From an uncultured Shimia sp. (GTDB taxonomy: Bacteria; Pseudomonadota; Alphaproteobacteria; Rhodobacterales; Rhodobacteraceae), in the NCBI RefSeq assembly GCF_947493595.1, contig NZ_CANLRL010000001.1:186001-250000 (forward strand): a DNA stretch of 64,000 nucleotides, given 5' to 3'. The translations under genes and the position numbers were made by a program. A model generated the notes under the pieces. It was not told the origin of the DNA, ran no database searches, and worked only from the letters and a program-made list of their open reading frames with translations. Within the stretch, counting starts at the first letter, position 1; every line of letters begins with the position of its first letter. This document shows positions 1-9,487 of this stretch, one piece after another.

Positions 1-153
1 GCCGAGGCCGAAGGTCATCACACCGCCTAGGAAGCCACGGCGGGACAGGGCGGTGTCCACGACGCGGTCAAAGTCGGTTTCTTCCGCACGTGGCGAGATC
101 AGCTCGTCAATTTCGTCAAATGACAGGTCGTCGATTTGGTGGTCAGAGGACAT
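1..153 (-). CDS. Partial PhoX-like (DUF839) Tat-exported phosphatase, N-terminus only
   Basis: Only the first 51 codons are in the window; the gene runs off the left edge. The minus-strand translation starts MSSDHQIDDLSF and includes ETDFDRVV followed by a twin-arginine signal, SRRGFLGG, and a hydrophobic stretch. An acidic leader of about 40 residues before the Tat motif is typical of the PhoX-like alkaline phosphatases of Rhodobacterales, which act in the periplasm on phosphate esters. The Tat motif is seen directly. The family assignment rests on the N-terminus alone and is inference. Another Tat-exported oxidoreductase is possible. Confidence 0.6.
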   Translation of the reverse strand, partial: MSSDHQIDDLSFDEIDELISPRAEETDFDRVVDTALSRRGFLGGVMTFGLG

Positions 154-255
154 TCCTGGCTCCGTAGGCTTGGATCGTTGGTTGATGCCAAGACTAGGAG
201 GCCGCTGATTCAGATTCGTGACAAGCGGTTTGCAGTTTTGTGACGCTGGCCGGCG

Positions 256-741
256 TTAGGCCGCCTCTGCGAGTAGCGCTTCGAGTTGCAAGGGGCGGCT
301 GTACATTTGCAGACTGCCGTCACAGTGGCGCGGCCACTCAGCGGTGTGGCGGTCACGGTAGAGCTCAACCCCGTTGCCGTCAGGATCGTTGAAATAGATG
401 GCTTCTGACACACCGTGATCGGAGGCGCCCAGAACAGGATAGCCCGCGTCAATGACCCGCCGCACGGCGGTGGCGAGGTCGGCGCGGGAGGGGTAGAGGA
501 TGGCGGTGTGAAACAGGCCGGTGTGGTGCTCCGGCGCGGGGCCGCTGCCTTTGCTGCGCCAGGTGTTGAGGCCGATATGGTGGTGATAGCCGTCCGATCC
601 GAGGAAGGCGGCGTCATTGCCGAGGCGGCTTTGGACCTCAAAGCCCAGGACATCGGCATAAAACACAATCGCGCGGTCAAGGTCTGCGACTTTCAGATGC
701 ACATGGCCGATGCGGGCGGAGGGGGCGTAGGGCGCGGTCAT
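256..741 (-). CDS. VOC family (glyoxalase/dioxygenase-fold) protein
   Basis: A 161-residue single-domain vicinal-oxygen-chelate protein. It opens with GHVHLKVADLDRAIVFY and has an FHTAILYPSR strand near the middle. It also carries the characteristic NDPDGNGVELYRD end of a VOC module, whose Glu is the usual metal ligand together with the His near residue 15 and the His of FHTAIL. The layout resembles CatE-like catechol dioxygenase relatives, but it is too short for a full extradiol dioxygenase, so the substrate is unknown. The ATG has a strong Shine-Dalgarno (AAAGGAGA) six bases upstream. It is monocistronic. Confidence 0.85.
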   Translation of the reverse strand: MTAPYAPSARIGHVHLKVADLDRAIVFYADVLGFEVQSRLGNDAAFLGSDGYHHHIGLNTWRSKGSGPAPEHHTGLFHTAILYPSRADLATAVRRVIDAGYPVLGASDHGVSEAIYFNDPDGNGVELYRDRHTAEWPRHCDGSLQMYSRPLQLEALLAEAA

Positions 742-935
742 GAGTGGTCTCCTTTGTTAGCAACAAAGGTAGGCGCGGGGCTGGGCGCTGAAAACTTGCG
801 ATTTGGCGCGGATTATGTGCGGAAATGCGGAGACACATTGTTGTTGGTGGCGGCGACTTGGTGGCAAGAAAGGATTGCGTTTTGGGAAGGCGTTCTCAAG
901 TCTAACTGACAGAGTTTGAGCGAAGGGCGGATACT

Positions 936-1478
936 ATGGCGCAGAAAGAAGTGCCGATTTTGGAGACCAATAGGCTGATCCTGCGAGGACATAAGCTGGC
1001 GGATTTTGAGGACAGTGCGGCGATGTGGGCGGATCCGGATGTGGTGGCACGGATTTCGGGTGTGCCGTCGACGGCAGCAGAGTCGTGGTCGCGACTGCTG
1101 CGCTACATCGGGCACTGGCAGGCGCTGGGCTATGGCTACTGGGTGCTGCAGAGCAAGGTGGATGGCGCGTTTGTGGGTGAGGCCGGGTTGGCGGATTATC
1201 ATCGAGACACAAAGCCCAGTGTGCATGGCAAGCCAGAAGCTGGTTGGGCGCTGAAGACCTCTGCGCAGGGGCAGGGTCTGGCGACGGAGGCCGTGAACGC
1301 AGTGATGGCCTGGGCGGATGATGTGCTGGCCAAGGAGTTTCCGATGGCCTGTGCGATTTTTGATCCAGAGCATGCGGGCTCTGTGCGGGTGGCGAAGAAG
1401 GTCGGGTTTGGCAATCCGGTGATGGGTAGGTTTGGAGATCAAGAGGCGTTGTTTTTGGAGCGTGCGTTGGGGACGTGA
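936..1478 (+). CDS. GNAT family N-acetyltransferase (RimJ/RimL-like)
   Basis: A 180-residue acetyltransferase of the RimJ/RimL subgroup. The opening ETNRLILRGHKLADFED is the standard start of this family. GWALKTSAQGQGLATEAVNA contains the acetyl-CoA pyrophosphate loop (Q-G-x-G-x-A), and the C-terminal segment SVRVAKKVGFG is the usual last helix and strand. Members acetylate protein N-termini or small amines, and the substrate here cannot be read from sequence. It stands alone, convergent with trpS, and shares a bidirectional terminator with it. Confidence 0.88.
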   Translation: MAQKEVPILETNRLILRGHKLADFEDSAAMWADPDVVARISGVPSTAAESWSRLLRYIGHWQALGYGYWVLQSKVDGAFVGEAGLADYHRDTKPSVHGKPEAGWALKTSAQGQGLATEAVNAVMAWADDVLAKEFPMACAIFDPEHAGSVRVAKKVGFGNPVMGRFGDQEALFLERALGT

Positions 1479-1490
1479 CTGGTGCCCAAC

Positions 1491-1526
1491 AAAAAAGCCC
1501 CGCCAGTGGCGGGGCTGATTGTTTTT
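1491..1526. terminator. Bidirectional rho-independent terminator between GNAT gene and trpS
   Basis: A perfect 9-bp stem (AGCCCCGCC / GGCGGGGCT) with a three-base loop is flanked by an A-run on the left and a T-rich stretch on the right. It can therefore serve the GNAT gene on the plus strand and trpS on the minus strand. Confidence 0.85.
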
Positions 1527-1541
1527 AGCGGTGTGGAAGGC

Positions 1542-2579
1542 TTAGGCGCCGACCATGCCGACAATCTCGTAGGTCTTTTTCAGGATCGGCGCGGCGATTT
1601 CGCGGGCCTGACCTGCGCCGTGGGCAAGGATTTTGTCGATCTCGTCCTGGTGCTCCATCAGGCGGGCCATTTCTGTGCTGATCGGGGACAGTTTGGACAC
1701 TGCGAGATCAGAGAGCATCGGTTTGAATTCGGAGAACTGTTTACCGCCAACATCGGCCAGAACCTGATCCACGGTCAGGCCAGACAGACCGGCGTAGATG
1801 TTGACCAGGTTGCGGGCCTCTGGGCGCTCTTCCAGACCTTTGGCTTCTGATGGCAGCGCCTCCGGATCGGTTTTGGCCTTGCGGATCTTCTTGGCGATGG
1901 TGTCCGCGTCGTCAGTCATGTTGATGCGGGAGGCATCAGACGGGTCGGATTTGGACATCTTTTTGGTGCCATCGCGGAAGGACATTACACGGGTGGCCGC
2001 GCCTTCGATCACCGGTTCGGTGATGGGGAAGAAGTCCACGCCAAAGTCGTGGTTGAACTTGGTCGCCACGTCACGTGTCAGCTCGAGGTGCTGTTTCTGA
2101 TCCTCGCCCACGGGTACGTGGGTGGCGTGGTAAACCAGAATGTCGGCAGCCATGAGAGCCGGATACGCCAACAGACCGAGTGAGGCGTTTTGCTGATTTT
2201 TGCCAGCCTTGTCTTTCCATTGGGTCATGCGCTGCATCCAGCCCATGCGTGCGACGCAGTTAAAAATCCAGGCCAGTTGAGTGTGTTCAGCCACTGCGGA
2301 CTGATTGAACAGGATCGATTTCTCGGGGTCGATGCCTGCGGCAATGAAACCGGCGCAGAGTTCGCGGGTGGCGCGTTGCAGCTTGGCAGGGTCTTGCCAG
2401 ACTGTGATGGCGTGCAGGTCAACCATGCAGAACACGGTCTCATGTGTACCGGCCTCTTGCATGTCGACAAAGCGCTTCATCGCGCCGAGGTAATTGCCCA
2501 GCGTCAGACCGCCCGAGGGTTGAATCCCGGAAAAGACGCGTGGGGTAAAGGTGGAGGACGTTTGGACCGCCTCGTTCAT
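1542..2579 (-). CDS. trpS: Tryptophanyl-tRNA synthetase
   Basis: This class Ic aminoacyl-tRNA synthetase charges tRNA-Trp in the cytosol. The nucleotide-binding HIGH-type signature appears as [13 protein letters not shown] near residue 20, and the KMSKS loop as KKMSKSDPS near residue 215. The tRNA/Trp-binding core contains the expected QMT-like RMTQWKDKA segment. The ORF track extends to 2825, but that would add about 80 basic, low-complexity residues and overlap the rhomboid gene. The ATG at 2579 has GGAG seven bases upstream and gives 345 residues, the usual family length. It is divergent from the rhomboid gene. Confidence 0.96.
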   Translation of the reverse strand: MNEAVQTSSTFTPRVFSGIQPSGGLTLGNYLGAMKRFVDMQEAGTHETVFCMVDLHAITVWQDPAKLQRATRELCAGFIAAGIDPEKSILFNQSAVAEHTQLAWIFNCVARMGWMQRMTQWKDKAGKNQQNASLGLLAYPALMAADILVYHATHVPVGEDQKQHLELTRDVATKFNHDFGVDFFPITEPVIEGAATRVMSFRDGTKKMSKSDPSDASRINMTDDADTIAKKIRKAKTDPEALPSEAKGLEERPEARNLVNIYAGLSGLTVDQVLADVGGKQFSEFKPMLSDLAVSKLSPISTEMARLMEHQDEIDKILAHGAGQAREIAAPILKKTYEIVGMVGA

Positions 2580-2666
2580 TGGAAATACTCCGTCTGGATT
2601 TGTTAGCCTGCTTGGCTTATCTCCGAGGCCAAACACCGTCAAGCAGGACGGGTAAGGAGTACAGGC

Positions 2667-3353
2667 ATGTCGCACCCAGATGATCAAAGCCCCGTGAACC
2701 CGTTGCCTCCGGTGGTGACAGCGTTGTTTTTGCTGTTGGTCGGGGTTGAGGCGGCGCTGTGGCTGGGCTCCAAAGGGATTGTGGGTGGTCCGACAGCGGT
2801 GGGGTGGCGGCTGGATGCCATCCAACGCTACGCGTTTTCACCCGATATCTTTGATTGGATGGTGAGCAATGGGCAGTTCCCGGCCGAGCATATGATCCGT
2901 TTCGTGAGCTATCTGTTTGTGCACTACAACTTCACCCATGCGCTGTTTGGCGGTGTGTTGCTTTTGGCAATGGGCAAGATGGTCGGAGAAGTGTTCTCCG
3001 GCTGGGCCACTCTGGCGATTTTTGTGGTGTCCGGCGCTGTGGGTGCGCTGGGCTATGCGGTGATTTTGGATGCGTCCGCACCGCTACTGGGCAGTTACCC
3101 CGGTGTGTATGGTCTGATCGGGGCGTTTACATTCCTGCTGTGGACCAGCCTGGGGGCCGTGGGCGAACCGCAAGTCCGCGCGTTTTCGCTGATTGGCATG
3201 CTGGTGGCCATTCAGTTGGGCTTTAGCCTGGTTTTTGGCGGAGGTCCGGATTGGGTGGCCGATGTGATCGGCTTTGGCGCAGGGTTTTTGATGTCCTTTG
3301 CGCTGATCCCCGGAGGGTGGCAGCGGATCCGCGAAAAAATCCGCCGCCAGTGA
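2667..3353 (+). CDS. Rhomboid-fold membrane protein, probable pseudoprotease
   Basis: A 228-residue protein with about six membrane segments in the rhomboid (GlpG) pattern: [17 protein letters not shown] for TM2, [11 protein letters not shown] for TM4 and [10 protein letters not shown] for TM6. Aligned by motif, the catalytic Ser of GxSG is Tyr144 (GSYPGVYG). The catalytic His of the TM6 AHxGG motif is Asp199, and the oxyanion Asn of TM2 HxxxN is Gly. It therefore looks proteolytically dead while keeping the fold, like iRhoms and derlins. The ATG is preceded by AAGGAG. The gene is convergent with the DUF308 gene. Function unknown; binding or trafficking of membrane clients is inference. Confidence 0.85.
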   Translation: MSHPDDQSPVNPLPPVVTALFLLLVGVEAALWLGSKGIVGGPTAVGWRLDAIQRYAFSPDIFDWMVSNGQFPAEHMIRFVSYLFVHYNFTHALFGGVLLLAMGKMVGEVFSGWATLAIFVVSGAVGALGYAVILDASAPLLGSYPGVYGLIGAFTFLLWTSLGAVGEPQVRAFSLIGMLVAIQLGFSLVFGGGPDWVADVIGFGAGFLMSFALIPGGWQRIREKIRRQ

Positions 3354-3362
3354 TGTGACCGC

Positions 3363-3908
3363 TTAGGTGGCGTCTTCTTGTGGGGCGTCCGCGTTGTTAG
3401 CGCTGCGCACGGCGAAGGCCAGCGCGATGGCGCTGATGCCGTTGGACAGAAGTTCAATGGCGAGCAACACACCCAGCAGCACGGCTGCGGATTGTGGGAA
3501 GTTGTTGAGCACCATCAGGCCCAGGATCACAGAGACCAGACCAGACAGCAGCAGAGCCCAGCGGGCGCTGCCTTCGAAGTTGGAGAAGCCAAACACACCT
3601 TTGAACACGCCGGACACCAGGAACAGAATACCCGCGGCGAAGGTCAGAGACAGCAGGCCCTGAAGCGGTTGTGCGATGATGTGCACACCGATGACCAGAG
3701 CCAGCAGGCCCAAGATCACACCGGCGATTTTTGCACCTGTGGATGGCGCGCTAAAGGCGGCAAAGGTTTGAAATGCGCCCAAGAACAGGAAGCTCCAGCC
3801 TGCAAAAACTGTGGCGGTTATTGACGCGGCGAAAGGGTTGGCCAAAGCCAGAATGCCCAAGATCACGGCCAGGACGCCGATGATCATCATAATGATCCAA
3901 TTATTCAT
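3363..3908 (-). CDS. HdeD/DUF308 family membrane protein
   Basis: A 181-residue integral membrane protein made of three pairs of hydrophobic helices, each with the small-residue pattern of DUF308 (for example IIGVLAVILGILALANP and VILGLLALVIGVHIIAQP). This internal repeat defines the HdeD acid-resistance membrane protein family. In E. coli HdeD contributes to acid tolerance at high cell density, but the mechanism is not established and may not transfer. The C-terminus is a short acidic tail. The start has GGGAG six bases upstream. It is a single gene convergent with the rhomboid homologue. Confidence 0.85.
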   Translation of the reverse strand: MNNWIIMMIIGVLAVILGILALANPFAASITATVFAGWSFLFLGAFQTFAAFSAPSTGAKIAGVILGLLALVIGVHIIAQPLQGLLSLTFAAGILFLVSGVFKGVFGFSNFEGSARWALLLSGLVSVILGLMVLNNFPQSAAVLLGVLLAIELLSNGISAIALAFAVRSANNADAPQEDAT

Positions 3909-4003
3909 GTCTCACTCCCGAGATTAAAGAATGCCCAAGGTTAACGGCACATTAGGGTTCGGGAGCAACTGGTTTCTGAGTCTTTTTCTCGGTTTGTGCC
4001 CGC

Positions 4004-5545
4004 TCAACCACGGCGGGCGGCAGCCTTCAATTCGCTGGGGACATAGGCGCCGATCAGGCGGCCAACGGCAAAATACACAACCGCGCCGAGCGTGAGCAGG
4101 ATCAGCAAAGCGACGTAGCGCCAGCCGGGCAGGCCGAACCATGGCACCAGAATGACCCAGGTCACCCAGAGCGCGCCGCCCATGGCGGCGGCGGCTAGAC
4201 AGATGCGCCAGAGGCGTTTGCGCAGACGGGTGTCAAACTTGGCAACTGTGCCGTAGCCGCGCGCGCCAAAGCCAAGTTGAGCGACCATGATCCAGGCGGA
4301 GACAGTGGCTGCAATGGCGGGGGCCATCCATTGGATGTAGGGCGCAAGGCCAAAGGCCAGCGCGGCGTTCACCACCATGGCCCAGACGGCATAGTGGAAC
4401 GGGCGTTTGGTGTCTTCGCGGGCGAAATACAACGGTTGTAGAAGCTTTTGCAGCACGAAAGCTGGCAGACCAAGCGCGTAGATTGCCAGTGCGACAGAGA
4501 TGGCGGCGACGTCATCAGATCCCGTAGCACCGCGCTCATAGAGCACGGAGACAATTGGCAAGGGGATCACGAGGAACGCTACGGCGCAGGGGATGGTCAA
4601 GAACAAGGCAAACTCACTGGCACGCGAGAAGGCGTTTTGGGCCCCAGCTTGGTCGTCCGCTTTGAGGCGGCGCGAGAGGTCGGGCAGGAGCACAATGCCG
4701 ATGGCGATGCCAATCACGCCCAATGGCAATTGATAAAGGCGGTCGGCTGCATATAGCCAACTGACCGCGCCTTCAGTGTTGGAGGCCACGATTTGTCCAA
4801 CCACAAGGTTGATCTGCATGACGCCGGAGGCCAGCGCGGCAGGTACGGCGACCCGTACCATACGGGCCATGTCCGGCGTCCACTTAGGCAGGCGCAGGTT
4901 GATGCGCAAACCGGCGCGACGGGTGGCACTCCAAACTAGGCCAAGCTGCGCGACGCCTGCGACAGGAATGGTCCAGACCAACCATGTGATGACTTCGCCG
5001 CCAGACAAATACCCGAGGATCAGGGCCGGAATAATCAAGATGTTGAGCAGCACGGGCGCAGCCGCTGCGGCAGCAAATCTGCCGGTGGCGTTGAGCACGC
5101 CGGAAAACAGCGCGGCCAAAGACATAAAGAAGATGTAGGGGAAGACAATGCGTCCATAGCCGACTGTCAGGTCAAAGCGCGCGTCCCCGGCAAAACCTTC
5201 GGCGGTGAGCCAGACCAGCGCAGGCATGAAGATCATGCCAAGTGCTGTGAGGGTCATCACGGCGGCAAACAACAGGCTCAGTGCCTCGCTGGCAAAATGC
5301 TCTGCGTTTTCCTCGCCCTCCAGCTTTTTCGAAAACATCGGCACAAAAGCGGCGTTAAAGGCACCTTCGGCAAAAAAACGGCGGAACATGTTGGGCAGGC
5401 GGAATGCGGCGACAAAGGCGTCCAGCAGTGGGCCTGGGCCGATGAAGCTCAGCAACAAGATTTCGCGCACAAAGCCAAGAAGACGGCTCAGCAGCGTCCA
5501 AAAGCCAACCGTCAGAAAGCCGCGCATCAGGCGGATGGGCTTCAT
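4004..5545 (-). CDS. murJ: Lipid II flippase MurJ
   Basis: A 513-residue MOP-superfamily transporter with about 14 membrane helices, which moves lipid II across the inner membrane for peptidoglycan synthesis. Diagnostic segments are GFWTLLSRLLGFVREI at the N-terminus, with the conserved arginines, and FAEGAFNAAFVPMFSKKLE near residue 60. Its start overlaps the glnD stop by four bases (ATGA), so translation is coupled to glnD. The upstream lipoprotein gene completes a three-gene operon. Essential in most bacteria. Confidence 0.95.
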   Translation of the reverse strand: MKPIRLMRGFLTVGFWTLLSRLLGFVREILLLSFIGPGPLLDAFVAAFRLPNMFRRFFAEGAFNAAFVPMFSKKLEGEENAEHFASEALSLLFAAVMTLTALGMIFMPALVWLTAEGFAGDARFDLTVGYGRIVFPYIFFMSLAALFSGVLNATGRFAAAAAAPVLLNILIIPALILGYLSGGEVITWLVWTIPVAGVAQLGLVWSATRRAGLRINLRLPKWTPDMARMVRVAVPAALASGVMQINLVVGQIVASNTEGAVSWLYAADRLYQLPLGVIGIAIGIVLLPDLSRRLKADDQAGAQNAFSRASEFALFLTIPCAVAFLVIPLPIVSVLYERGATGSDDVAAISVALAIYALGLPAFVLQKLLQPLYFAREDTKRPFHYAVWAMVVNAALAFGLAPYIQWMAPAIAATVSAWIMVAQLGFGARGYGTVAKFDTRLRKRLWRICLAAAAMGGALWVTWVILVPWFGLPGWRYVALLILLTLGAVVYFAVGRLIGAYVPSELKAAARRG

Positions 5546-8355
5546 ACTTTGGCCCTTTCTGCGCCTTGCAAAATGGCTTCGCGCAGTTTCTTCTCCAGCG
5601 CCTTTTGTTTGCTTTCGGCGTGGAATTTTAGGCCAAACATGTCTTTGACGTAAAAGGTGTCGACCACTTGCTCGCCAAAGGTCGCGATCACCGCAGAGGC
5701 GATATAGACGTTGTTGTTTGCCAAAGCTCGGGTGAGGTCAAACAACAGGCCAGGGCGGTCACGGGTGTCGACCTCGATGATCGTGTAAATTTCGGAGCCT
5801 TCGTTATCAAACAACACCGTGGTCGGAACCTTGAAGGCGCGCTCGCGTTTCTTGATCACATCGCGGGATTTGATTGCTTCGGTGGTGACCACTTCGCCAG
5901 CCAGTGTGCGCTCGATCATTTTGCGCAAGCGGGGCAGGCGGGCGGCCTCATAAGGCGCGTCATCTGAATCCTGTATCCAGAAGGCGGCGGTGGCGTAGCC
6001 GTCTTTGGAGGTGAAAGTACGCGCGTCGACGATGTTTGCCCCGACCAAGGCCAGAGCGCCGCACATGCGGGAAAAGATGCCTGGGTGATCGGCCATGGCA
6101 AAACATACACGGGTGGCGTCGCGGTCTTCATCGGGGTGCAGGTCGATACGGATTTCATCGTCCGGAATGTCACGCAACAGATCAGCAAAGACTTTGTGGG
6201 CGGTGATGTGCAGGCCCTGCCAGTACGGCTCGTAATGGCGGGCGGTCTCTTTCTTGAGATCCTTGCTGGGCCAGTCGCAGAGCTCTTCACGCAGAAGTTT
6301 CTTGGCCTTGGTGCCGCGGTTTTCGCGGGTGATGGCTTCCATACCATCCTCAAGCACCAGCTTGGTCTGACCGTAAAGCGCGCGCAGCAGCACGGCTTTC
6401 CAGTTGTTCCAGGTGTCCGGTCCCACGCCGCGAATGTCGCAAACGGTCAGAATGGTCAGCAGGTTGAGGCGGTCCACGGTTTTCACGGCTTTGGCAAAGT
6501 CGCGCACGGTGCGCGGGTCAGCAATGTCGCGTTTTTGCGCGGTGTCTGACATCAGCAGGTGATAACGCACCAGCCATTCAACGGTTTCGCTGTCCGCTTT
6601 GTTCAAGCCGAGGTTGGGCGCGACCTTCCGGGCGATTTGGGCGCCGAGTACCGAGTGATCGATGTCGCGGCCTTTGCCAATATCGTGCAGCAGCATGGCG
6701 ACCATGAGGGCCTTTCGGTTGATGCCGCTGGAGGCAAGGATTTCGGAACTGAGGGGCAATTCTTCCTCAAGGTCCTTGCGCTCGATGTCCATGAAATTGG
6801 AGATCACCTGAATGGTGTGCTCATCCACCGTGTAGGAGTGATACATGTTGAACTGCATCATCGCCACGATGGGCTCAAACTCCGGAATAAAGGCTGAGAG
6901 CACGCCAAGCTCGTTCATGCGGCGCAGCGCCCGTTCCGGGTTGCCGTGCTTGAGCAGCAGATCTAGGAACAGACGGCGGGCTTCTTTGTTGGCGCGGAAA
7001 TCTTCGTCAATCAGATGCAGGTTGGCAGTGACCAGACGCATGGCGTCCGGGTGAATCAACATGCCGGTGCGCAAGCCTTCTTCGAACAGGCGCAGCAGGT
7101 TGAGCGGGTCTTCGAGAAAGACTTTTTCGTCTGCCACGTCGAGGCGATTGTGCACCACTTTGTAGCCCGGTTTCATACGGGGGCGGCGGCGGAAAATGCG
7201 CTCGAGCAGGGGTTCGGCCTTGGCGTGGTTTGCTTCAAGTTTGGTCAGCAGAATGCGGGTCAGATCGCCCACGGCTGTGGCTTGGCGGAAGAACTCCTGC
7301 ATGAAGTGTTCCACGCCACGACGGCCCCCTTTGTCGGTGTACCCCATCTGATCAGCGATCTCGACTTGCACGTCAAACGTCAACTGCTCCATAGGGCGAC
7401 CGGCGGTCAGATGCAGGTGGCCACGTACCGCCCAGAGGAAGTTTTCAGCTTCGATGAAGCGTTCCAACTCGTCTTGCGCCAAGACCTCTTTTTCAACAAG
7501 CTCAGAGACTTCGGAGACATGGTAGACGTATTTGGCGATCCAGAAGAGGGATTGCAGGTCGCGCAATCCGCCTTTGCCTTCTTTGACGTTGGGCTCCACT
7601 ACGTAGCGCTGGCCTTGCTTGTTGTGGCGTTCATCCCGTTCATTGAGTTTGGCTTCGATGAACTCCTGCTCGGTGCCTTTGAAGAGTTCTTCTTCGAGAC
7701 GGGTGTTGAGCTCCTCATCCAAGGGCTCATGGCCACGCAAGAAGCGATTTTCCAATAGCGCGGTGCGGATGGTGAAGTCTTCACGGCCCAAGCGCAGGCA
7801 GTCTTTCACGGTGCGCGAGCTGTGACCCACTTTCAGACGCAAGTCCCAAAGCAGATAGAGCATGGATTCAATCACACTCTCCGCCCATGGCGTGATTTTG
7901 TAGGGCGTCAAAAACAGCAGGTCGACGTCGGATTGCGGCGCCATTTCGCCACGGCCATATCCCCCTACGGCAAACAGAGCGATGCGTTCGGCTTCGGTGG
8001 GCGTGGCCAGAGGATAGAACCTGACGGTGGCGACATGGAAGGCGCAGCTGACCAGGCAATCGGTCAGCCAAGTATAAGAGCGCGTCATCGCGCGGGCGGC
8101 ACGCGGCTGTTCCCGGAAAGAGGTCGCAATTTGGGCCATGGCGGCTTTGCGCCGGGCCATAAGGAGTGGCACAATCTCTTTGCGCAGCTCGCTTTCCTTG
8201 CCGTCCTTTTTGAGGATTTCGGCAAGTTCAGCCGTCACTTCGGCACGATTGAAAATCTCGTCAGCAGAGCAGATCAGCCCCGCGCTGGGCGGGGCTGGAA
8301 AGATTGCGCCAGCCTTAGCTGCCAGCGCCTCCAAATCGGGTTGGGGCAGGGTCAA
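5542..8355 (-). CDS. glnD: [Protein-PII] uridylyltransferase/uridylyl-removing enzyme
   Basis: A 937-residue bifunctional nitrogen sensor that uridylylates PII (GlnB/GlnK) under low glutamine and reverses this under high glutamine. The nucleotidyltransferase motif GGYGRGEMAPQSDVDLL is at 131-147, with KEGKGGLRDL at 259-268. The HD phosphohydrolase has His513 (DEHT) and LLHDIGKG near 557. Two C-terminal ACT domains that sense glutamine begin near 750 (DHPGIFSRM) and 860 (DRPGLLFDL). The ORF starts with TTG, preceded by AAGGTGG; a stop codon lies two codons upstream and the next Met would delete 65 residues. The start overlaps the upstream gene by 41 bases. Confidence 0.95.
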   Translation of the reverse strand: MTLPQPDLEALAAKAGAIFPAPPSAGLICSADEIFNRAEVTAELAEILKKDGKESELRKEIVPLLMARRKAAMAQIATSFREQPRAARAMTRSYTWLTDCLVSCAFHVATVRFYPLATPTEAERIALFAVGGYGRGEMAPQSDVDLLFLTPYKITPWAESVIESMLYLLWDLRLKVGHSSRTVKDCLRLGREDFTIRTALLENRFLRGHEPLDEELNTRLEEELFKGTEQEFIEAKLNERDERHNKQGQRYVVEPNVKEGKGGLRDLQSLFWIAKYVYHVSEVSELVEKEVLAQDELERFIEAENFLWAVRGHLHLTAGRPMEQLTFDVQVEIADQMGYTDKGGRRGVEHFMQEFFRQATAVGDLTRILLTKLEANHAKAEPLLERIFRRRPRMKPGYKVVHNRLDVADEKVFLEDPLNLLRLFEEGLRTGMLIHPDAMRLVTANLHLIDEDFRANKEARRLFLDLLLKHGNPERALRRMNELGVLSAFIPEFEPIVAMMQFNMYHSYTVDEHTIQVISNFMDIERKDLEEELPLSSEILASSGINRKALMVAMLLHDIGKGRDIDHSVLGAQIARKVAPNLGLNKADSETVEWLVRYHLLMSDTAQKRDIADPRTVRDFAKAVKTVDRLNLLTILTVCDIRGVGPDTWNNWKAVLLRALYGQTKLVLEDGMEAITRENRGTKAKKLLREELCDWPSKDLKKETARHYEPYWQGLHITAHKVFADLLRDIPDDEIRIDLHPDEDRDATRVCFAMADHPGIFSRMCGALALVGANIVDARTFTSKDGYATAAFWIQDSDDAPYEAARLPRLRKMIERTLAGEVVTTEAIKSRDVIKKRERAFKVPTTVLFDNEGSEIYTIIEVDTRDRPGLLFDLTRALANNNVYIASAVIATFGEQVVDTFYVKDMFGLKFHAESKQKALEKKLREAILQGAERAKV

Positions 8356-9487
8356 TGATTACCACCTTTTTGTCGCGGATTGTGGCCACGGCCAGCCCGC
8401 GTTCGTTTGTGCCGTCGGTGCGCAGGCGGAAGATGCCGTTCACACCCTGGAAGCCTGCGCCTTGCGTCAATGCGCCTGTGGTCAGTGCATCAGATTTGCC
8501 TTGTTTGACCAGCGCGCCGATTGCCGCAATGCCGTCATACGCCAGGCCGCCAATCGAATGCGGCAGGCCACCGTAGGCTTGTGCATAGCGGGTTTGGAAT
8601 TGGTTGGTCAGGGTTGGGTCCGGCATGGCGTACCAGCCACCCTGCACGCCAGGCAGTTCGAGCGTTTGTGCCGGGATGTCCCACCGAGTCAGCCCCATGT
8701 ATTGGGTGGTTGCAGGGCTGAGGCCGGCTTCTGGCAGAAGTTGGGTCAGCAGAGGCAGTGCGCCGGAGGTGTTGGCGGTGAGGAATAGGGTGTCAGCGCC
8801 ATTTTGGTCTGCGTTCAGCTTGATCTGGCTGACAGCGGCAATCACGCCTTCTTGGGAAAACTCATAGCCCACAGCGCCCGCGTTGTTTGCGCCCTTGCGT
8901 GTGATGGCGTTGGCGATGGCGGTGTTGCCCAGAAGACCAGCCGAGTTGTTGGCATGCACCGTCATGATGTTGCCTTTGCCTTGGCCTTTGGCAAAGGCGA
9001 CCAGGCGGTCGGCAGTGTTGTCAAAGGTTGGCCCAAGCACAAACAGGTTGCCGCCGGCGATGGTGGTGTTGTTGGAGAAGGACAGCACGTTCACGTTGCG
9101 CGCAGCCACAGCTTTCGCAGCGGCGTTGGCGGCTTCACCAAACACTGGACCAAGAATGACTTTGGCACCTTCGTTCACAGCTTGCACTGCGGCAGCCTGA
9201 GCCGTGTTCGGGTTGCCAGCCGTTGGGTAGACACGCAGGTCGATTTTCACGCCGTCAAGATCCGCAATGGCCAGTTTGGCCGCGTTCTCAAGGCTTTGCG
9301 CCAGAAGCGCATCACCGGAGTTACTGGAGCCTTTAGGCACCAGAAGCGCCACAGGCACGGGGGCGGAGGCGTCAATTTTGGGACCGGAGCTTCCGGTGGT
9401 TTCCACGCAAGAGACCAGCGCCAGCGTGGACAGTCCTGCGACCGCCCCTTTCACAAAGCGGTGGGCGGGTTTAAGAAAAGACAACAT
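8315..9487 (-). CDS. Penicillin-binding protein activator (LpoA/LppC-like) lipoprotein
   Basis: A 390-residue periplasmic type-1-binding-protein-fold protein. The N-terminus has a lipoprotein signal ending LSTLALVSCVET, so Cys27 is the probable lipidated residue. The fold is indicated by VPVALLVPKGS, AVNEGAKVILGPVFGEA and IGGLAYDGIAAIGALV, as in the YraM/LppC/LpoA family that activates class A penicillin-binding proteins in E. coli. It is shorter than LpoA because it lacks the N-terminal TPR domain, so PBP activation is inferred from family and neighbours. As elsewhere in proteobacteria it sits beside rsmI and yraN, here divergently. It leads the operon with glnD and murJ. Confidence 0.82.
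   Translation of the reverse strand: MLSFLKPAHRFVKGAVAGLSTLALVSCVETTGSSGPKIDASAPVPVALLVPKGSSNSGDALLAQSLENAAKLAIADLDGVKIDLRVYPTAGNPNTAQAAAVQAVNEGAKVILGPVFGEAANAAAKAVAARNVNVLSFSNNTTIAGGNLFVLGPTFDNTADRLVAFAKGQGKGNIMTVHANNSAGLLGNTAIANAITRKGANNAGAVGYEFSQEGVIAAVSQIKLNADQNGADTLFLTANTSGALPLLTQLLPEAGLSPATTQYMGLTRWDIPAQTLELPGVQGGWYAMPDPTLTNQFQTRYAQAYGGLPHSIGGLAYDGIAAIGALVKQGKSDALTTGALTQGAGFQGVNGIFRLRTDGTNERGLAVATIRDKKVVIIDPAPTRFGGAGS

Noticed and set aside
2580-2825. N-terminal extension of trpS in the ORF track
   Set aside because: Adds about 80 basic residues absent from the family and overlaps the rhomboid gene; the ATG at 2579 has a good SD and gives family length.
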